A stretch of DNA of 64,000 nt. Source: JBJFCE01 sp964437825 (GTDB lineage Bacteria; Bacillota; Clostridia; Lachnospirales; Lachnospiraceae). The notes under the pieces were generated by a model, which saw nothing but the letters and a program-made list of their open reading frames with translations, ran no database searches and was not told where the DNA came from. Below, in pieces: positions 27,917-36,787 of this stretch. A program made the translations under genes and the position numbers. The DNA lies in the NCBI GenBank assembly GCA_964437825.1, contig CAYTIH010000006.1, positions 8,168 to 72,167 on the forward strand. Direction: 5' to 3'. Within the stretch, counting starts at the first letter, position 1, and each line of letters starts with the position of its first letter.

Positions 27917-28092
27917 GATACGCATCTCCTTCCCGTAAAAGGCTTATTCAGCTGTGGAAAAACCGTTCCATTCTGAAAGCCTTGTTCCAGATTGTCATAT
28001 ATTCTCGCGGTTCTCTGCCACGGTACATAAGCCATTGCTATCGCAAAACGTTCGATAGACTCCGGCTGCTCAAACGGACAATAATCCTTCAT
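27913..28092 (-). CDS. cotJA: Spore coat associated protein CotJA
   Basis: A 59-residue gene, short enough to be overlooked. Translating the minus strand from the ATG at 28092 gives MKDYCPFEQPESIERF, then AIAMAYVPWQ and GTVFPQLNKPF, the family core (AYVPWQ, and G-T-x-F-P-x-L-x-K-P-F). AGGAAAGGAAAC lies upstream. The TGA at 27913-27915 overlaps the cotJB start, completing cotJA-cotJB-cotJC. A sporulation sigma factor promoter is expected in 28093-28200, but I cannot point to a convincing one. Confidence 0.92.
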   Translation of the reverse strand: MKDYCPFEQPESIERFAIAMAYVPWQRTARIYDNLEQGFQNGTVFPQLNKPFTGRRCVS

Positions 28093-28227
28093 AGTATGTT
28101 TCCTTTCCTCTTGTTAATATAGAATATGTGCCCAAATCCCGTTTTGTTCAAAAAGAAAGGAATATTTTATGACGCATCCCCGAAATTTATGACTTTCCGA
28201 TGCCGTTCTTTATACTTCCATAGACCG

Positions 28228-29097
28228 CTATCTGCTATCACCCATAAAAAACAACGCCACAGTTCCGGGACCGGAATGCGCACCAATCGTAGGTCCGATA
28301 TGGTTAATCATAAAATTATGTATTCCAAACCGTTCCTCTATCTCGGCTTTTACCGCCTGCGCATCTTCAAGACAATCTCCGTGGCTGATAAATATGACGT
28401 CATTCATAGCCTTGCAGCTGCCCATTCTCTCTTCCATATAATCCACCAGCTTATGCAGGGATTTCTTTCTGCCTCTCACCTTATCAATCGCAATCAGATG
28501 TCCCTCGTCATCCACATGCAGAACCGGCTTAATATTAATCATGGTTCCCAGCACTGCGGTTGTCTTACTCACTCTGCCGCCGCGGTACAAATGATTCAGG
28601 TCGTCCACGGTAAATACATGAACAAAATGCAGTACATTGTCCCTGAGCCATTTTGCTGCCTCCTCGAAGCTTTTTCCTTCTTTCTGAAGCTGCACGGCAC
28701 GATACACAAATAATCCCTCACCCATGGACGCACATAAGGAATCAATGACTTCAATCCTGATTTCCGGATTTTCTTCCATCATCTCCTGTGCCACCAGATT
28801 GGCATTGTTGCAGCTTCCGCTGAGTCCGGAAGAAAAAGAAAGATACAAAAGCTTCGGAGATTCTTTCAAATATTCGGCAAATTTCTTTCTGTACTGCTCC
28901 GGCGTCACCTGGGAAGTGGACGGCATACTGCCGTTTCTGACTTTTTCATAAAACTTTTTATAATCCAGATCATTCTCGGCTGTATAGCTTTCTCCATCCA
29001 GTGTATAGTTAAAAAACAACAAGCCCAGACGGTTTTCTTCAATGAAACTCATTGGTAAATCCGCTGTTGTATTCGTAATAATTTTGTAATCTGCCAT
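28228..29097 (-). CDS. DegV family fatty acid-binding protein
   Basis: 289 residues, a two-domain EDD/DegV fold. The start MADYKIITNTTADLP holds the conserved T-D/T-S-x-D-L-P-like motif. YLSFSSGLSGSCNNA (around residue 90) and the late HIGPTIGAHSGPGTVALFF are family motifs that form the lipid carboxylate site. FakB proteins of this family present exogenous fatty acids to FakA kinase, but no fakA is nearby, so the exact partner is unknown. Confidence 0.92.
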   Translation of the reverse strand: MADYKIITNTTADLPMSFIEENRLGLLFFNYTLDGESYTAENDLDYKKFYEKVRNGSMPSTSQVTPEQYRKKFAEYLKESPKLLYLSFSSGLSGSCNNANLVAQEMMEENPEIRIEVIDSLCASMGEGLFVYRAVQLQKEGKSFEEAAKWLRDNVLHFVHVFTVDDLNHLYRGGRVSKTTAVLGTMINIKPVLHVDDEGHLIAIDKVRGRKKSLHKLVDYMEERMGSCKAMNDVIFISHGDCLEDAQAVKAEIEERFGIHNFMINHIGPTIGAHSGPGTVALFFMGDSR

Positions 29098-29294
29098 TAC
29101 TCATTTCTCCTTTAATCCTGATAGACCCATCATATCAAATACCACGCGCAATTTCAATTGATTTGCATGTTTTTTTGGCATAATTCAAATATTATGTTAA
29201 CTATCAGATTTTCTTGAACTTTTCCTGGAATGACCATGGAAGAATTCGTCCCCATGGTCATTCTCTTTGAAGTCTGGCTTGTATTACAACAATA
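29098..29294. other. Intergenic region with a hairpin
   Basis: Space between spoVAF and degV, both on the minus strand. It carries the hairpin listed separately (29228-29263) plus AT-rich sequence expected to hold the degV promoter. Nothing else is recognised. Confidence 0.5.
29228..29263 (-). terminator. Hairpin after the spoVAF-like gene
   Basis: GAATGACCATGG (29228-29239) and CCATGGTCATTC (29252-29263) are exact complements with a 12-nt loop. It lies 32 nt after the spoVAF stop, but no long T run follows on the minus strand, so it is a likely but imperfect terminator. Confidence 0.65.
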
Positions 29295-30710
29295 TTATTT
29301 CATACTTTTTAATTGCCTTCTATACATTCTTTTCTTTAATTCTTTAAAATTAAAAGGAATCAGCGGATACAAATACGGTTTGCCCGAAAATGTCTTATTG
29401 GTTACCAGCGCAATCAACGCTAAAGCCACGCCTGCAAGATAGCCCGGCAGTCCGAAAGCAGCAGTCAAAATCAGCATAATAATCCGAAGGAACTTCAGTG
29501 CATAATCCAGTTCATAATTGGAATGTGTGTAATTGGCAACGGCAACAAATGCCATATACAAAATAACCTCCGCATTAAACCAGCCTGAATTGACCGAAAA
29601 TTCACCAAGTACAAGACCTGCCATCACGCTGAGCGGCGTACTTAGCATGGAAGGCGTGTGCACAGCCGCAAGCCGAAGGCCGTCTATGGACAATTCCAAT
29701 ATCAAAAACTGCCAGATTAACGGAATATTGACGGTGTCCGTGACCTCAATAAATGCAAACGCCTCGGGAATCCACTGCGGATGATTTGCAAGCAGCAGAA
29801 AGGTCGGCGTCAGGAAAAATGTCACCATGGCAATGATCCATCTGGAAAATCTCAGATACGTACCGGTAATGGGCGGAAAATAATAATCGTCCGCATCTTC
29901 CAGAATATCGAAAATACTGGACGGAAAGATAATGGCCGAAGGAGAATTATCAACCAGAATGATAATATTTCCTTCCAGAATCTGGGCGGATGCCACATCC
30001 GGCCGTTCCGTAAACCGAAACTTCGGAAACGGATTATACCAATGATGATGAAACAGGCATTCTGCCAGGCTTTCCTGATTCATGGTCAGGGCATCCACCT
30101 TGATTTCATTGATTCTTGTTTTGATTTTTCTGAGGAAATCCCTGTCCACTCTCGAATTCATATAGCAAAGCACAATATCTGTTTTGGAGGTTTCTCCCGC
30201 ATTACACATTTCCATGCACAAATCGGTGCTTCGGATTCTTCTTCGGATCAGCGCCGTATTAAATACGATTGTTTCCACAAAGCCGTCCTTAGAGCCCCTC
30301 AGCGCCTTATCCTTTTCGGGCTCGGAAACGTCCCTTGCCGGATAAGTTCTCGAGTCCAGCATGATAGCGCTGTCATAACCGTCAATCACCATGGCCAGAA
30401 TGCCGCTAAGTACCATTGTCTCAATATTTTCCAACTTCTGTTCCAGATCCACTTCGACATAGGGCACCTTGCTTTTGAGCATTCCCCACGGCTCCGGCGG
30501 CATCTCCTCCGCTTTCATATCCATAAAATATTGAAGCAGCTTCTGCATCAGCTCATCCTTGCAAAAGCCGTCAATAAAAAAAATTGCCGCATCCCTTCCT
30601 CCGACCTGAATGGTACGATAGATCACATCAAAGCTGACATCCACTCCCAGTTCCTTCTTCAGCGTCCTGATATTTTCATTTACATCCTTACTAATCACCG
30701 TCTGTTTCAT
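29295..30710 (-). CDS. spoVAF: Stage V sporulation protein AF-like (GerA family spore membrane protein)
   Basis: 471 residues from the ATG at 30710 (AAAGGAAG seven nt upstream). A soluble GerA-type N-terminal region (to about 290) with DIVLCYMNSRVD and LVDNSPSAIIFPSS segments is followed by five or so membrane helices (WIIAMVTFFLTPTFLLLA and later). The end AFGLPGYLAGVALALIAL followed by NKTFSGKPYLYPLIPFN fits SpoVAF more than the germinant receptor A subunits. SpoVAF sits in the spore inner membrane and aids the SpoVA dipicolinic acid channel. The rest of spoVA is not adjacent. It follows dut by 72 bp. Confidence 0.85.
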   Translation of the reverse strand: MKQTVISKDVNENIRTLKKELGVDVSFDVIYRTIQVGGRDAAIFFIDGFCKDELMQKLLQYFMDMKAEEMPPEPWGMLKSKVPYVEVDLEQKLENIETMVLSGILAMVIDGYDSAIMLDSRTYPARDVSEPEKDKALRGSKDGFVETIVFNTALIRRRIRSTDLCMEMCNAGETSKTDIVLCYMNSRVDRDFLRKIKTRINEIKVDALTMNQESLAECLFHHHWYNPFPKFRFTERPDVASAQILEGNIIILVDNSPSAIIFPSSIFDILEDADDYYFPPITGTYLRFSRWIIAMVTFFLTPTFLLLANHPQWIPEAFAFIEVTDTVNIPLIWQFLILELSIDGLRLAAVHTPSMLSTPLSVMAGLVLGEFSVNSGWFNAEVILYMAFVAVANYTHSNYELDYALKFLRIIMLILTAAFGLPGYLAGVALALIALVTNKTFSGKPYLYPLIPFNFKELKKRMYRRQLKSMK

Positions 30711-30782
30711 AAAAAAACTTCCTTTCTGCATTCTTTATAAAGAATTGCCAGAAAGGAAGCTTTTATTCAGTCCTTTATCTCT

Positions 30783-31217
30783 TTAATTCTTTCCGGTGCT
30801 GCCAAAGCCGCCCCTGTCCGTTCCCCCGAGCGTTTCCGTCTCCTCGAAAACAATCTTAGGCTGATTTTTCATAATACGGAACTGACAAATTCTGTCGTTC
30901 ACATGAATTTCCGTATCGCGCAGAGCATACACCGGCATTTTCCATTCATCATGATCCCCGCAATAGCTTCCGTCGATAACGCCCTGATGATTGGTCTGAA
31001 TGATTCCGAAGTTCTTGAATGTGGAGCTTCTCGGTACAATATGCGCTTCATACCCTTCCGGAAGCTTCATGGCAACGCCAAGAGGAATCAGCTTAAATTC
31101 TCCCTGCTTTAAAACCACATCCTCTGCAGCGCGCAGATCAATCCAGTCGGATTTACCGTCGATATAACTAAGCTTTTCTATTTTGTCGGTAAAATATTTG
31201 ATTCGAATGGTTTCCAT
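30783..31217 (-). CDS. dut: dUTP pyrophosphatase (trimeric dUTPase)
   Basis: 144 residues from the ATG at 31217; the 40 codons upstream lack a start with a ribosome site, while AGGAAAGGAATC fits this one. Five trimeric dUTPase motifs are visible: SDWIDLRAAED, PRSSTFKNFGI, GVIDGSYCGDHDE, RICQFRIMK and GGTDRGGFGSTG. It hydrolyses dUTP to dUMP, keeping uracil out of DNA. It follows nrdG by 49 bp, which fits a dNTP supply operon nrdD-nrdG-dut. Confidence 0.93.
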   Translation of the reverse strand: METIRIKYFTDKIEKLSYIDGKSDWIDLRAAEDVVLKQGEFKLIPLGVAMKLPEGYEAHIVPRSSTFKNFGIIQTNHQGVIDGSYCGDHDEWKMPVYALRDTEIHVNDRICQFRIMKNQPKIVFEETETLGGTDRGGFGSTGKN

Positions 31218-31266
31218 ACTGATTCCTTTCCTCTCATAATCTTTTCGGTAATTGTAAAATTTATCT

Positions 31267-31776
31267 CTAAGCATAATCCTGACAATGAAGTATCGGTATC
31301 TGCGGCGTACCGGAATGCAGTGTCTTTTGCACATCAATCACTCTCTGATTGCTGCTTCCCTTCCATAAAAGCTTCGCATCCTTGAGATCCGCTTGAAATT
31401 CACCGTCCACAAGGACATCCACATACTGCATGACAGGATCATTGTAAAGCGTCTCCCAATCAGCCCCCGTATACAGCCAGATCGTTTTTTCAGGATACTT
31501 CTCTCTGATTTCCTGTATCAAATCCTTGATATCCGCTCGATTAGCAGAATGCATGGGATCGCCGCCGGACAGCGTAATTCCCGATATATAGGGCTTATCC
31601 AACTGCTCAAAGATCTCTTTTTTCGCCTCCTTGTCAAATGCAAGCCCCCCGTTTGGATCCCATGTAATCGGATTATGGCATCCACTACAGCAATGCTCGC
31701 AGCCGGACACCCATAATACAACCCTGAGTCCGTCGCCGTTTAGCATATCGTCTTTTGTTATGTTATGATATCTCAT
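31267..31776 (-). CDS. nrdG: Anaerobic ribonucleotide reductase activating protein (radical SAM)
   Basis: 169 residues from the ATG at 31776 (MRYHNITKDDM). The cluster motif is GCEHCCSGCHNP (C-x3-C-x2-C), with SGGDPMHSANR as the following radical SAM motif and WLYTGADWE behind it. It generates the glycyl radical of NrdD by SAM cleavage. Two upstream starts, a TTG 13 codons and an ATG six codons earlier, are possible; the chosen start is the best fit to homologues' N termini. It follows nrdD by 47 bp. Confidence 0.92.
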   Translation of the reverse strand: MRYHNITKDDMLNGDGLRVVLWVSGCEHCCSGCHNPITWDPNGGLAFDKEAKKEIFEQLDKPYISGITLSGGDPMHSANRADIKDLIQEIREKYPEKTIWLYTGADWETLYNDPVMQYVDVLVDGEFQADLKDAKLLWKGSSNQRVIDVQKTLHSGTPQIPILHCQDYA

Positions 31777-31823
31777 AGACCCGCTTTCCCGCATGGCCGC
31801 TTTATACGCAGCCAAAATCCTTC

Positions 31824-34055
31824 CTACATGGATTTTCTCTCATGAATTTCCGACATTTTATGATCACTTAGCCTGCTGTCCCCATGCACTCTGGAATACG
31901 CCAGATAGCCGTTCATACGGTCAATTTTGGTCAGATTCCTGCTGCCGCATACCGGGCATACGTCCATTTCCAATTCCTCATGCCCACAGTCATCACAATA
32001 AGCAAGGGATAAATTAACTCCTTCATAAAAGCCCATATCCATAGCCCTGCGGATCAGTGTCTTGATTGCCTCAATATTATAATCAATCGGATATTTCACA
32101 TACTGGATCTTGCCGCCGTTACTAAGCTCCCAGAAACGATACTCCAGATCCTGTTTTTCAATCGGTGTAATATCCTCCGTAACATGACAATGGAAGCTGT
32201 TGCTCACATAATCCCTGTCGGAAACGCCCTCGACAATACCGTATTTGGAACGGAACTGCTTAACCTGAAGTCCGCAGAGATTCTCGGCAGGCGTACCGTA
32301 AATCGCATACAGATTGCCGTCTTCTTCCTTGAATTCATTAATCCTGCGGTTAATATGCTCCAATACCTCAAGCGCAAACTGACCATCCTCTACCAGAGAC
32401 TTTCCGTTATAAAGCTCCTGCAGTTCATTAAAAGCCGTTATGCCAAAGCTTGCGGTTGCGGTCTTTAAAATCGGTTTGATCTTATCATGCAGGCCCAAAT
32501 GTCCGCCAAGAAAGCCGCCTTCACAGTAAGCAAGCGGATTCGTCGATGCCCGCATTTCTCCCAGATACGCATAGGTTCTGATGTGAAGCTGCCTGATCAA
32601 ATTCAAATAATAATCCAATACCTCATAGAAATCCCTGCTTTCCTGTCTGGCTTTTGCCAGAATCATCGGAAGATGCAGCGAAACTGCGCCTATATTAAAT
32701 CTTCCTACAAATACAGGTGTATCCTGATCGTCCGCAGGATGCATACCCCCTCTTTCGTACCACGGGGACAGAAAAGCACGACAGCCCATGGGTGAAATTA
32801 CTTTCCCGTACTGCTTATACATACTGGCAATGTATCCCTTTCCGGTCAGACTCAGCCAATCCGGATACATGGTCTTAGCCGAACACTTTACACCCGCGTC
32901 AAACACATCTTCAAGGGGCTTGCCCGGGCCATGCAGGTTTTCGTCATATAAAAAGACAAGCTTCGGGAACAGGACCGGCTTCTTGCATTCTTTCCTTCCC
33001 TGTCCGCCTTTTCTGACATTCAGCATGGTAATGGTCGCCATTTTCTCAAACGGCTTTGTGCCGATCCCCGCAGTCATGGTAATGAACGGATAATCCCCCC
33101 TGCTGCTTGCAACCGTATTGAATTTATACTCCCATCCCTGAAATCCCTGCTCGAAATCACGCTGCACATCCTTTAATGCTTCCTGCTTTGCGCGCTCCTC
33201 CCCGATGCCCAAATTCTGATATTTATCAATATATTTGTTATAGGACTTCTGTGCATACGGTTCTAAAATCTTGTCCACTTCCGGCACGGTAAAGCCGCCA
33301 TACTGCTGACTGGCAGCGCTCAGTACGATATCTCCGATCACATCAAACGCAACATCCAGCGTCTTCGGCTCATTATACCAGATATTCCCCATTTCAAAGC
33401 CGCCTTTTAATACATGCTCGACATCAAACAGACAGCAATTCATGGTATCCCTTCTTGCACTCATATCATGAACATAAATATAACCGTCCCTGCACGCCTG
33501 TATTTCCTCGGTGGTCATAAAAAATTTCTGATACAGTTCTTTATTAAACTGATTAAAAATCAGGCTTCGCTTGGTGGATACCAATGCGGAATCCGTATTG
33601 GCATTTTCCTTATCTCCCACATACATAATGGACTGACTCTTTTTATAGACATCATCCATCATTCGTACAAAATCCTGTTTATAATTTCGGTAATCACGGT
33701 AGCTTTTGGCCACAATGGGCTTTACTTCTTCCAGTGCGCTCTCCACAATATTATGCATGATCGGAATCGGAATCTCAGGCGTATCCAACTCATCCACCTT
33801 ATCAACCACATAACGACAAATCTGTTTCTTTTCCTCAACGGAAAACTTGGTTAATGCACGATAAGCGGATTTGCCTACAGCATTAATAACTTTTTGCACA
33901 TGAAATTCCTCGGTACTGCCGTCCTTCTTAATCACACGTACCGGCTTCTTCGTCTGAAACAATGCCTCGTAGTCAAGTTCCTCTTCAACATGATTTTCTA
34001 TCACATCACTTAAATTGCCCATAAATTCTTTGCTCCTCTCGGACATAACAATCAT
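31824..34055 (-). CDS. nrdD: Anaerobic ribonucleoside-triphosphate reductase (class III)
   Basis: 743 residues, the glycyl radical enzyme that makes dNTPs without oxygen. An N-terminal ATP-cone region (VRVIKKDGSTEEFHVQK) precedes the catalytic barrel. The C-terminal zinc site CDDCGHEELEMDVCPVCGSR is followed by RMNGYLAYSR, which holds the radical glycine. AGGATCAATCC precedes the ATG. A promoter (34166-34194) and a candidate NrdR box pair lie directly upstream, and nrdG and dut follow. Confidence 0.96.
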   Translation of the reverse strand: MIVMSERSKEFMGNLSDVIENHVEEELDYEALFQTKKPVRVIKKDGSTEEFHVQKVINAVGKSAYRALTKFSVEEKKQICRYVVDKVDELDTPEIPIPIMHNIVESALEEVKPIVAKSYRDYRNYKQDFVRMMDDVYKKSQSIMYVGDKENANTDSALVSTKRSLIFNQFNKELYQKFFMTTEEIQACRDGYIYVHDMSARRDTMNCCLFDVEHVLKGGFEMGNIWYNEPKTLDVAFDVIGDIVLSAASQQYGGFTVPEVDKILEPYAQKSYNKYIDKYQNLGIGEERAKQEALKDVQRDFEQGFQGWEYKFNTVASSRGDYPFITMTAGIGTKPFEKMATITMLNVRKGGQGRKECKKPVLFPKLVFLYDENLHGPGKPLEDVFDAGVKCSAKTMYPDWLSLTGKGYIASMYKQYGKVISPMGCRAFLSPWYERGGMHPADDQDTPVFVGRFNIGAVSLHLPMILAKARQESRDFYEVLDYYLNLIRQLHIRTYAYLGEMRASTNPLAYCEGGFLGGHLGLHDKIKPILKTATASFGITAFNELQELYNGKSLVEDGQFALEVLEHINRRINEFKEEDGNLYAIYGTPAENLCGLQVKQFRSKYGIVEGVSDRDYVSNSFHCHVTEDITPIEKQDLEYRFWELSNGGKIQYVKYPIDYNIEAIKTLIRRAMDMGFYEGVNLSLAYCDDCGHEELEMDVCPVCGSRNLTKIDRMNGYLAYSRVHGDSRLSDHKMSEIHERKSM

Positions 34056-34108
34056 GGATTGATCCTATCTGTATCCCGGAAAAGTTCCTGAATCCTTACA
34101 GGGACTAG

Positions 34109-34154
34109 TACTTTATTTCGTGCCCAGTTAACATAAAATCACCATATCTTGTGT
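34109..34154 (-). promoter_or_regulatory. Candidate NrdR box pair upstream of nrdD
   Basis: Read on the minus strand, ACACAAGATATGGTGA matches the NrdR consensus (ACAC-W-ATATAT-W-GTGT type) at about 13 of 16 positions. About 15 nt further, GCACGAAATAAAGTAC matches more loosely (about 10 of 16). A two-box arrangement separated by 15-16 bp is typical of NrdR, so the pair is a good candidate even though the second box is poor. Positions are within one base. Confidence 0.6.
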
Positions 34155-34165
34155 CGTTATCATCT

Positions 34166-34194
34166 AGTATAAAGAAACCCCATATTCATGTCAA
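34166..34194 (-). promoter_or_regulatory. Housekeeping promoter of nrdD
   Basis: On the minus strand TTGACA (34189-34194) is followed by a 17-bp spacer and TATACT (34166-34171), a near-consensus sigma-A promoter. Transcription would start about 34160, leaving a ~100-nt leader that contains the candidate NrdR boxes. Confidence 0.85.
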
Positions 34195-34212
34195 CCACTA
34201 TGCCATGTAAAA

Positions 34213-34255
34213 AACTAACAAAAAAAGAGGCAGGATTTTTTACAGCTCCTGCCTC
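34213..34255 (-). terminator. Intrinsic terminator after the aminotransferase
   Basis: GAGGCAGGA and TCCTGCCTC pair (34227-34235 with 34247-34255) across an 11-nt loop. On the minus strand the stem is followed by a T run (the A-rich stretch 34213-34226). It lies about 40 nt after the aminotransferase stop. Confidence 0.9.
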
Positions 34256-34293
34256 AGAAAGGTACTTGACAAACGAAAATTGTCTTATATGGT

Positions 34294-35466
34294 TTATTTC
34301 AGGATACCGCTTCGATCGATTACCCCGATTAACTCCTGTATTTTTTCTACCGGCAGCACCAGCGCAAAACGTACATGGCCTTTTCCAAGGCTGCCAAAGC
34401 TGCTTCCCGGCGTGCATAATACGCCGGCTCTTTCCATCAGTTCCATGACAAAGCCGGTATCGTCGTCCCCGAATTTTTCCGGAATCCGTCCCCACGCAAA
34501 CATCGTTCCCTCACTGTCCGGAATATTCCAGCCGATCCTGCGAAGGCCTCCGCAAAGGGCATCCCTTCGTTTTTTGTACTCGCCGCACTGACGGATAATC
34601 GTATCATCCGGTCCGTTCAATGCGGCAATTGCGCCGTATTGTACCGGAAGAAAGGTACCGTAATCAATCTGGCTGCGTAATTTTTTGAAATTTTGCACAA
34701 TTTCCTGATTTCCTACAAGGAAGCTGACTCTTGCTCCGGTATAATTATAGGATTTTGAAAGGGAATAAAACTCTACGGCCGTCTCCTTTGCTCCTTCATA
34801 GGACAAAATAGATCGTCCTACTGCGGCATCATATACAATATCGGAATAGGCGTTATCATGAATGATAATAATATGATGCTTCTTTGCCCATACAATCACT
34901 TCTTCATAAAAGCTTGCAGGAGCACATTTGCAAACCGGATTTAACGGATATGACACAATCATAAACTTGGTCTTTTCCAGTATTTCCTCCGGAATTTTAT
35001 CAAGTTCGGGCAGATATCCCTGATCCTCAATCAGATCATAGGTCACTATTTCGGCCCCTGAAAGGGCGGGGCCTATAGAAAAAATCGGATATCCCGGATT
35101 CGGAGCCAAAACCACGTCCCCCGGATCGCAAAGAGACAGCGCAATATGCGCAATTCCCTCCTGAGAACCATAGACTGACATGATTTCTTCCTGCTTCAAG
35201 CTCACTCCATACCGCTTACGAAATCTATTCTGCAGGGCAGTGATCAGCTCCGGCAGATCTCTGAGTGCATACTTATAATTTTCAGGATCCTTTGCCGCTT
35301 GTGATACTGCCTCCCTGATATGTAACGGCACCTCAAAATCCGGCGTTCCGACTGACAGATTATATACGCTGCGCCCTTGCCGAATCAACTCCAGACGTTT
35401 TTCGTTTAAAACCTGAAATATTCCTTCTTCAAATTGTTCCATGCGCTTTGCATATGAAAATTCCAT
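34294..35466 (-). CDS. Class I/II PLP-dependent aminotransferase (LL-diaminopimelate aminotransferase-like)
   Basis: 390 residues from the ATG at 35466 (AGGAACGAAG upstream); the longer frame begins near the end of the minisatellite and is not supported. Fold type I motifs are NLSVGTPDFEVP, PNPGYPIF, SYPLNPVCK, IHDNAYSDIVYD and the PLP lysine in SLSKSYNYTGARVSF (about residue 235). The DapL/alanine transaminase-like subgroup is close, but Tyr-Thr-Gly in place of the usual Met-Thr-Gly means the substrate is open. It has no operon partner: it lies downstream of the minisatellite and ends in a terminator. Confidence 0.85.
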   Translation of the reverse strand: MEFSYAKRMEQFEEGIFQVLNEKRLELIRQGRSVYNLSVGTPDFEVPLHIREAVSQAAKDPENYKYALRDLPELITALQNRFRKRYGVSLKQEEIMSVYGSQEGIAHIALSLCDPGDVVLAPNPGYPIFSIGPALSGAEIVTYDLIEDQGYLPELDKIPEEILEKTKFMIVSYPLNPVCKCAPASFYEEVIVWAKKHHIIIIHDNAYSDIVYDAAVGRSILSYEGAKETAVEFYSLSKSYNYTGARVSFLVGNQEIVQNFKKLRSQIDYGTFLPVQYGAIAALNGPDDTIIRQCGEYKKRRDALCGGLRRIGWNIPDSEGTMFAWGRIPEKFGDDDTGFVMELMERAGVLCTPGSSFGSLGKGHVRFALVLPVEKIQELIGVIDRSGILK

Positions 35467-35532
35467 GTCTTCGTTCCTGCCTTTCCTCATACCTATATCA
35501 TACGATTTCACGATGTTTCTTTTTTGGAATCT

Positions 35533-35778
35533 CTCTTTTTACGAATCTTTCTTTTACGAATCTTTCTTTTACGAATCTTTCTTTTACGAATCTTTCTTTT
35601 ACGAATCNNNNNNNNNNNNNNNNNNNNNNNNNNNNNNNNNNNNNNNNNNNNNNNNNNNNNNNNNNNNNNNNNNNNNNNNNNNNNNNNNNNNNNNNNNNNN
35701 NNNNNNNTCGTTCTTTTATGAATCGTTCTTTTATGAATCGTTCTTTTATGAATCGTTCTTTTATGAATCGTTCTTTTT
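35533..35778. repeat. Intergenic 15-bp tandem repeat in two sequence types, split by an assembly gap
   Basis: Left of the gap the unit is ACGAATCTTTCTTTT (about five copies); right of the gap it is ATGAATCGTTCTTTT (about four). In the frame upstream of the aminotransferase each copy has a TAA, so the array is not an extension of that gene. Frames that look open do so only because the unit has no stop in them. Confidence 0.85.
35608..35707. other. Assembly gap (100 N) inside the 15-bp repeat
   Basis: Exactly 100 N, sequence on both sides is the same repeat family but a different subtype, so the array must contain at least one subtype boundary in the unresolved part. True length unknown. Confidence 0.95.
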
Positions 35779-35784
35779 CATGCT

Positions 35785-36777
35785 CTAATCTTTATAGAAG
35801 CTTAGAATTTGATTCAGATACTCCCGATACTGATTTCTTACCGAAACAGGACTTACGATCCTAACGCCTGTTCCCAGTCCGGCAAGCCAGCCAAAAAACT
35901 GATTGCTGATCATCACATTCACATGGATGGTAAAGGTTCCGTTTTCCTTTTTATGTAACTGAATGTTCCTGCCAAACCGGTCAAAAACAACACCGCTGTA
36001 GTCATCTGCAAATTCTAAAAGCACCGTTTCTTCCGGTCCCGCAAACATATGAAAGGTCTTTTGGCAATAGGCGGCCAGATCAAACGCTTTGAATTCCTCT
36101 GCGCCCTGACGGTCTTCCTTTTCCGTTTTGATGGCATGCATCCTGTCCACACGGTAATGTCTGATTCCGCCAGCCTCATGATCGTATCCGATCAGATAAT
36201 AACAATCATCATTCCAGGTCAGCGCCCATGGACTGATTCTGTAACGCCTTCCGTCCCGCTTAAACTTTTCCTGTTTATCCACGGTTATGACCACATACTG
36301 AAAAGAAATCATTTTCCGCATGCCGATGGCTCTATGGATCTCATCAACCAGATAATAAATACTTTCATTATCCGTTTTCACACGATTCGCTACGAAAACC
36401 TGCCGCTGCAGCTGCACTGCCTCGGGTTCTCCGGCAAGGGATTCCAACTTTTTGATAAATTCCCTGGACTTCTTGGTCGTAATGAATTTTGAGGACTGCA
36501 CCAGATCCACTAAAAGCTTAAGCTCCGGCAGCTCGAATGTTCTGGAGGCAAGATAATATCCGCCATCCTGCCTGGATTTCACATATTCAATATCATATCC
36601 GAACTGTACCAGGGAATCGATATCGGCATAAACGGTTTTTCGTTCCACGCTGATCCCCTGCGCGGCCAGATACTCGATCAGTTCCTTTGTGGATGCCGGG
36701 TGCGCCTCATCTGTTTTTTTCTCCAAATATTGCAACAGATACAATATCTTCAGCTTTTGCTTTGCCGATTTTGCCAT
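35785..36777 (-). CDS. WYL-domain transcriptional regulator
   Basis: 330 residues. An N-terminal winged helix-turn-helix (LLQYLEKKTDEAHPASTK to QGISVERKTVYADIDSL) is followed by a WYL domain with YRISPWALTWNDDCYYLIGY and the conserved HYRVDRM segment, then a C-terminal WCX-like region. WYL regulators usually sense nucleotide or nucleic acid ligands. The gene is preceded by GGGGGGATCC and four 11-bp repeats in the 5' region, suggesting autoregulation. It ends just before the minisatellite. Confidence 0.9.
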   Translation of the reverse strand: MAKSAKQKLKILYLLQYLEKKTDEAHPASTKELIEYLAAQGISVERKTVYADIDSLVQFGYDIEYVKSRQDGGYYLASRTFELPELKLLVDLVQSSKFITTKKSREFIKKLESLAGEPEAVQLQRQVFVANRVKTDNESIYYLVDEIHRAIGMRKMISFQYVVITVDKQEKFKRDGRRYRISPWALTWNDDCYYLIGYDHEAGGIRHYRVDRMHAIKTEKEDRQGAEEFKAFDLAAYCQKTFHMFAGPEETVLLEFADDYSGVVFDRFGRNIQLHKKENGTFTIHVNVMISNQFFGWLAGLGTGVRIVSPVSVRNQYREYLNQILSFYKD

Positions 36778-36787
36778 AGGATCCCCC

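Larger units (their letters stand above)
35467..35784. other. 318-bp intergenic region filled by a minisatellite
   Basis: Between the WYL regulator stop (35785) and the aminotransferase start (35466). Besides the repeats and the 100-N gap only about 65 bp of ordinary sequence precede the aminotransferase. Any aminotransferase promoter must lie in or beyond the repeat array. Confidence 0.7.

Noticed and set aside
35441..35788. Plus-strand frame with SFFYE repeats
   Set aside because: A 15-bp unit without stops stays open by itself; no start with a ribosome site, and it overlaps the aminotransferase start antisense.
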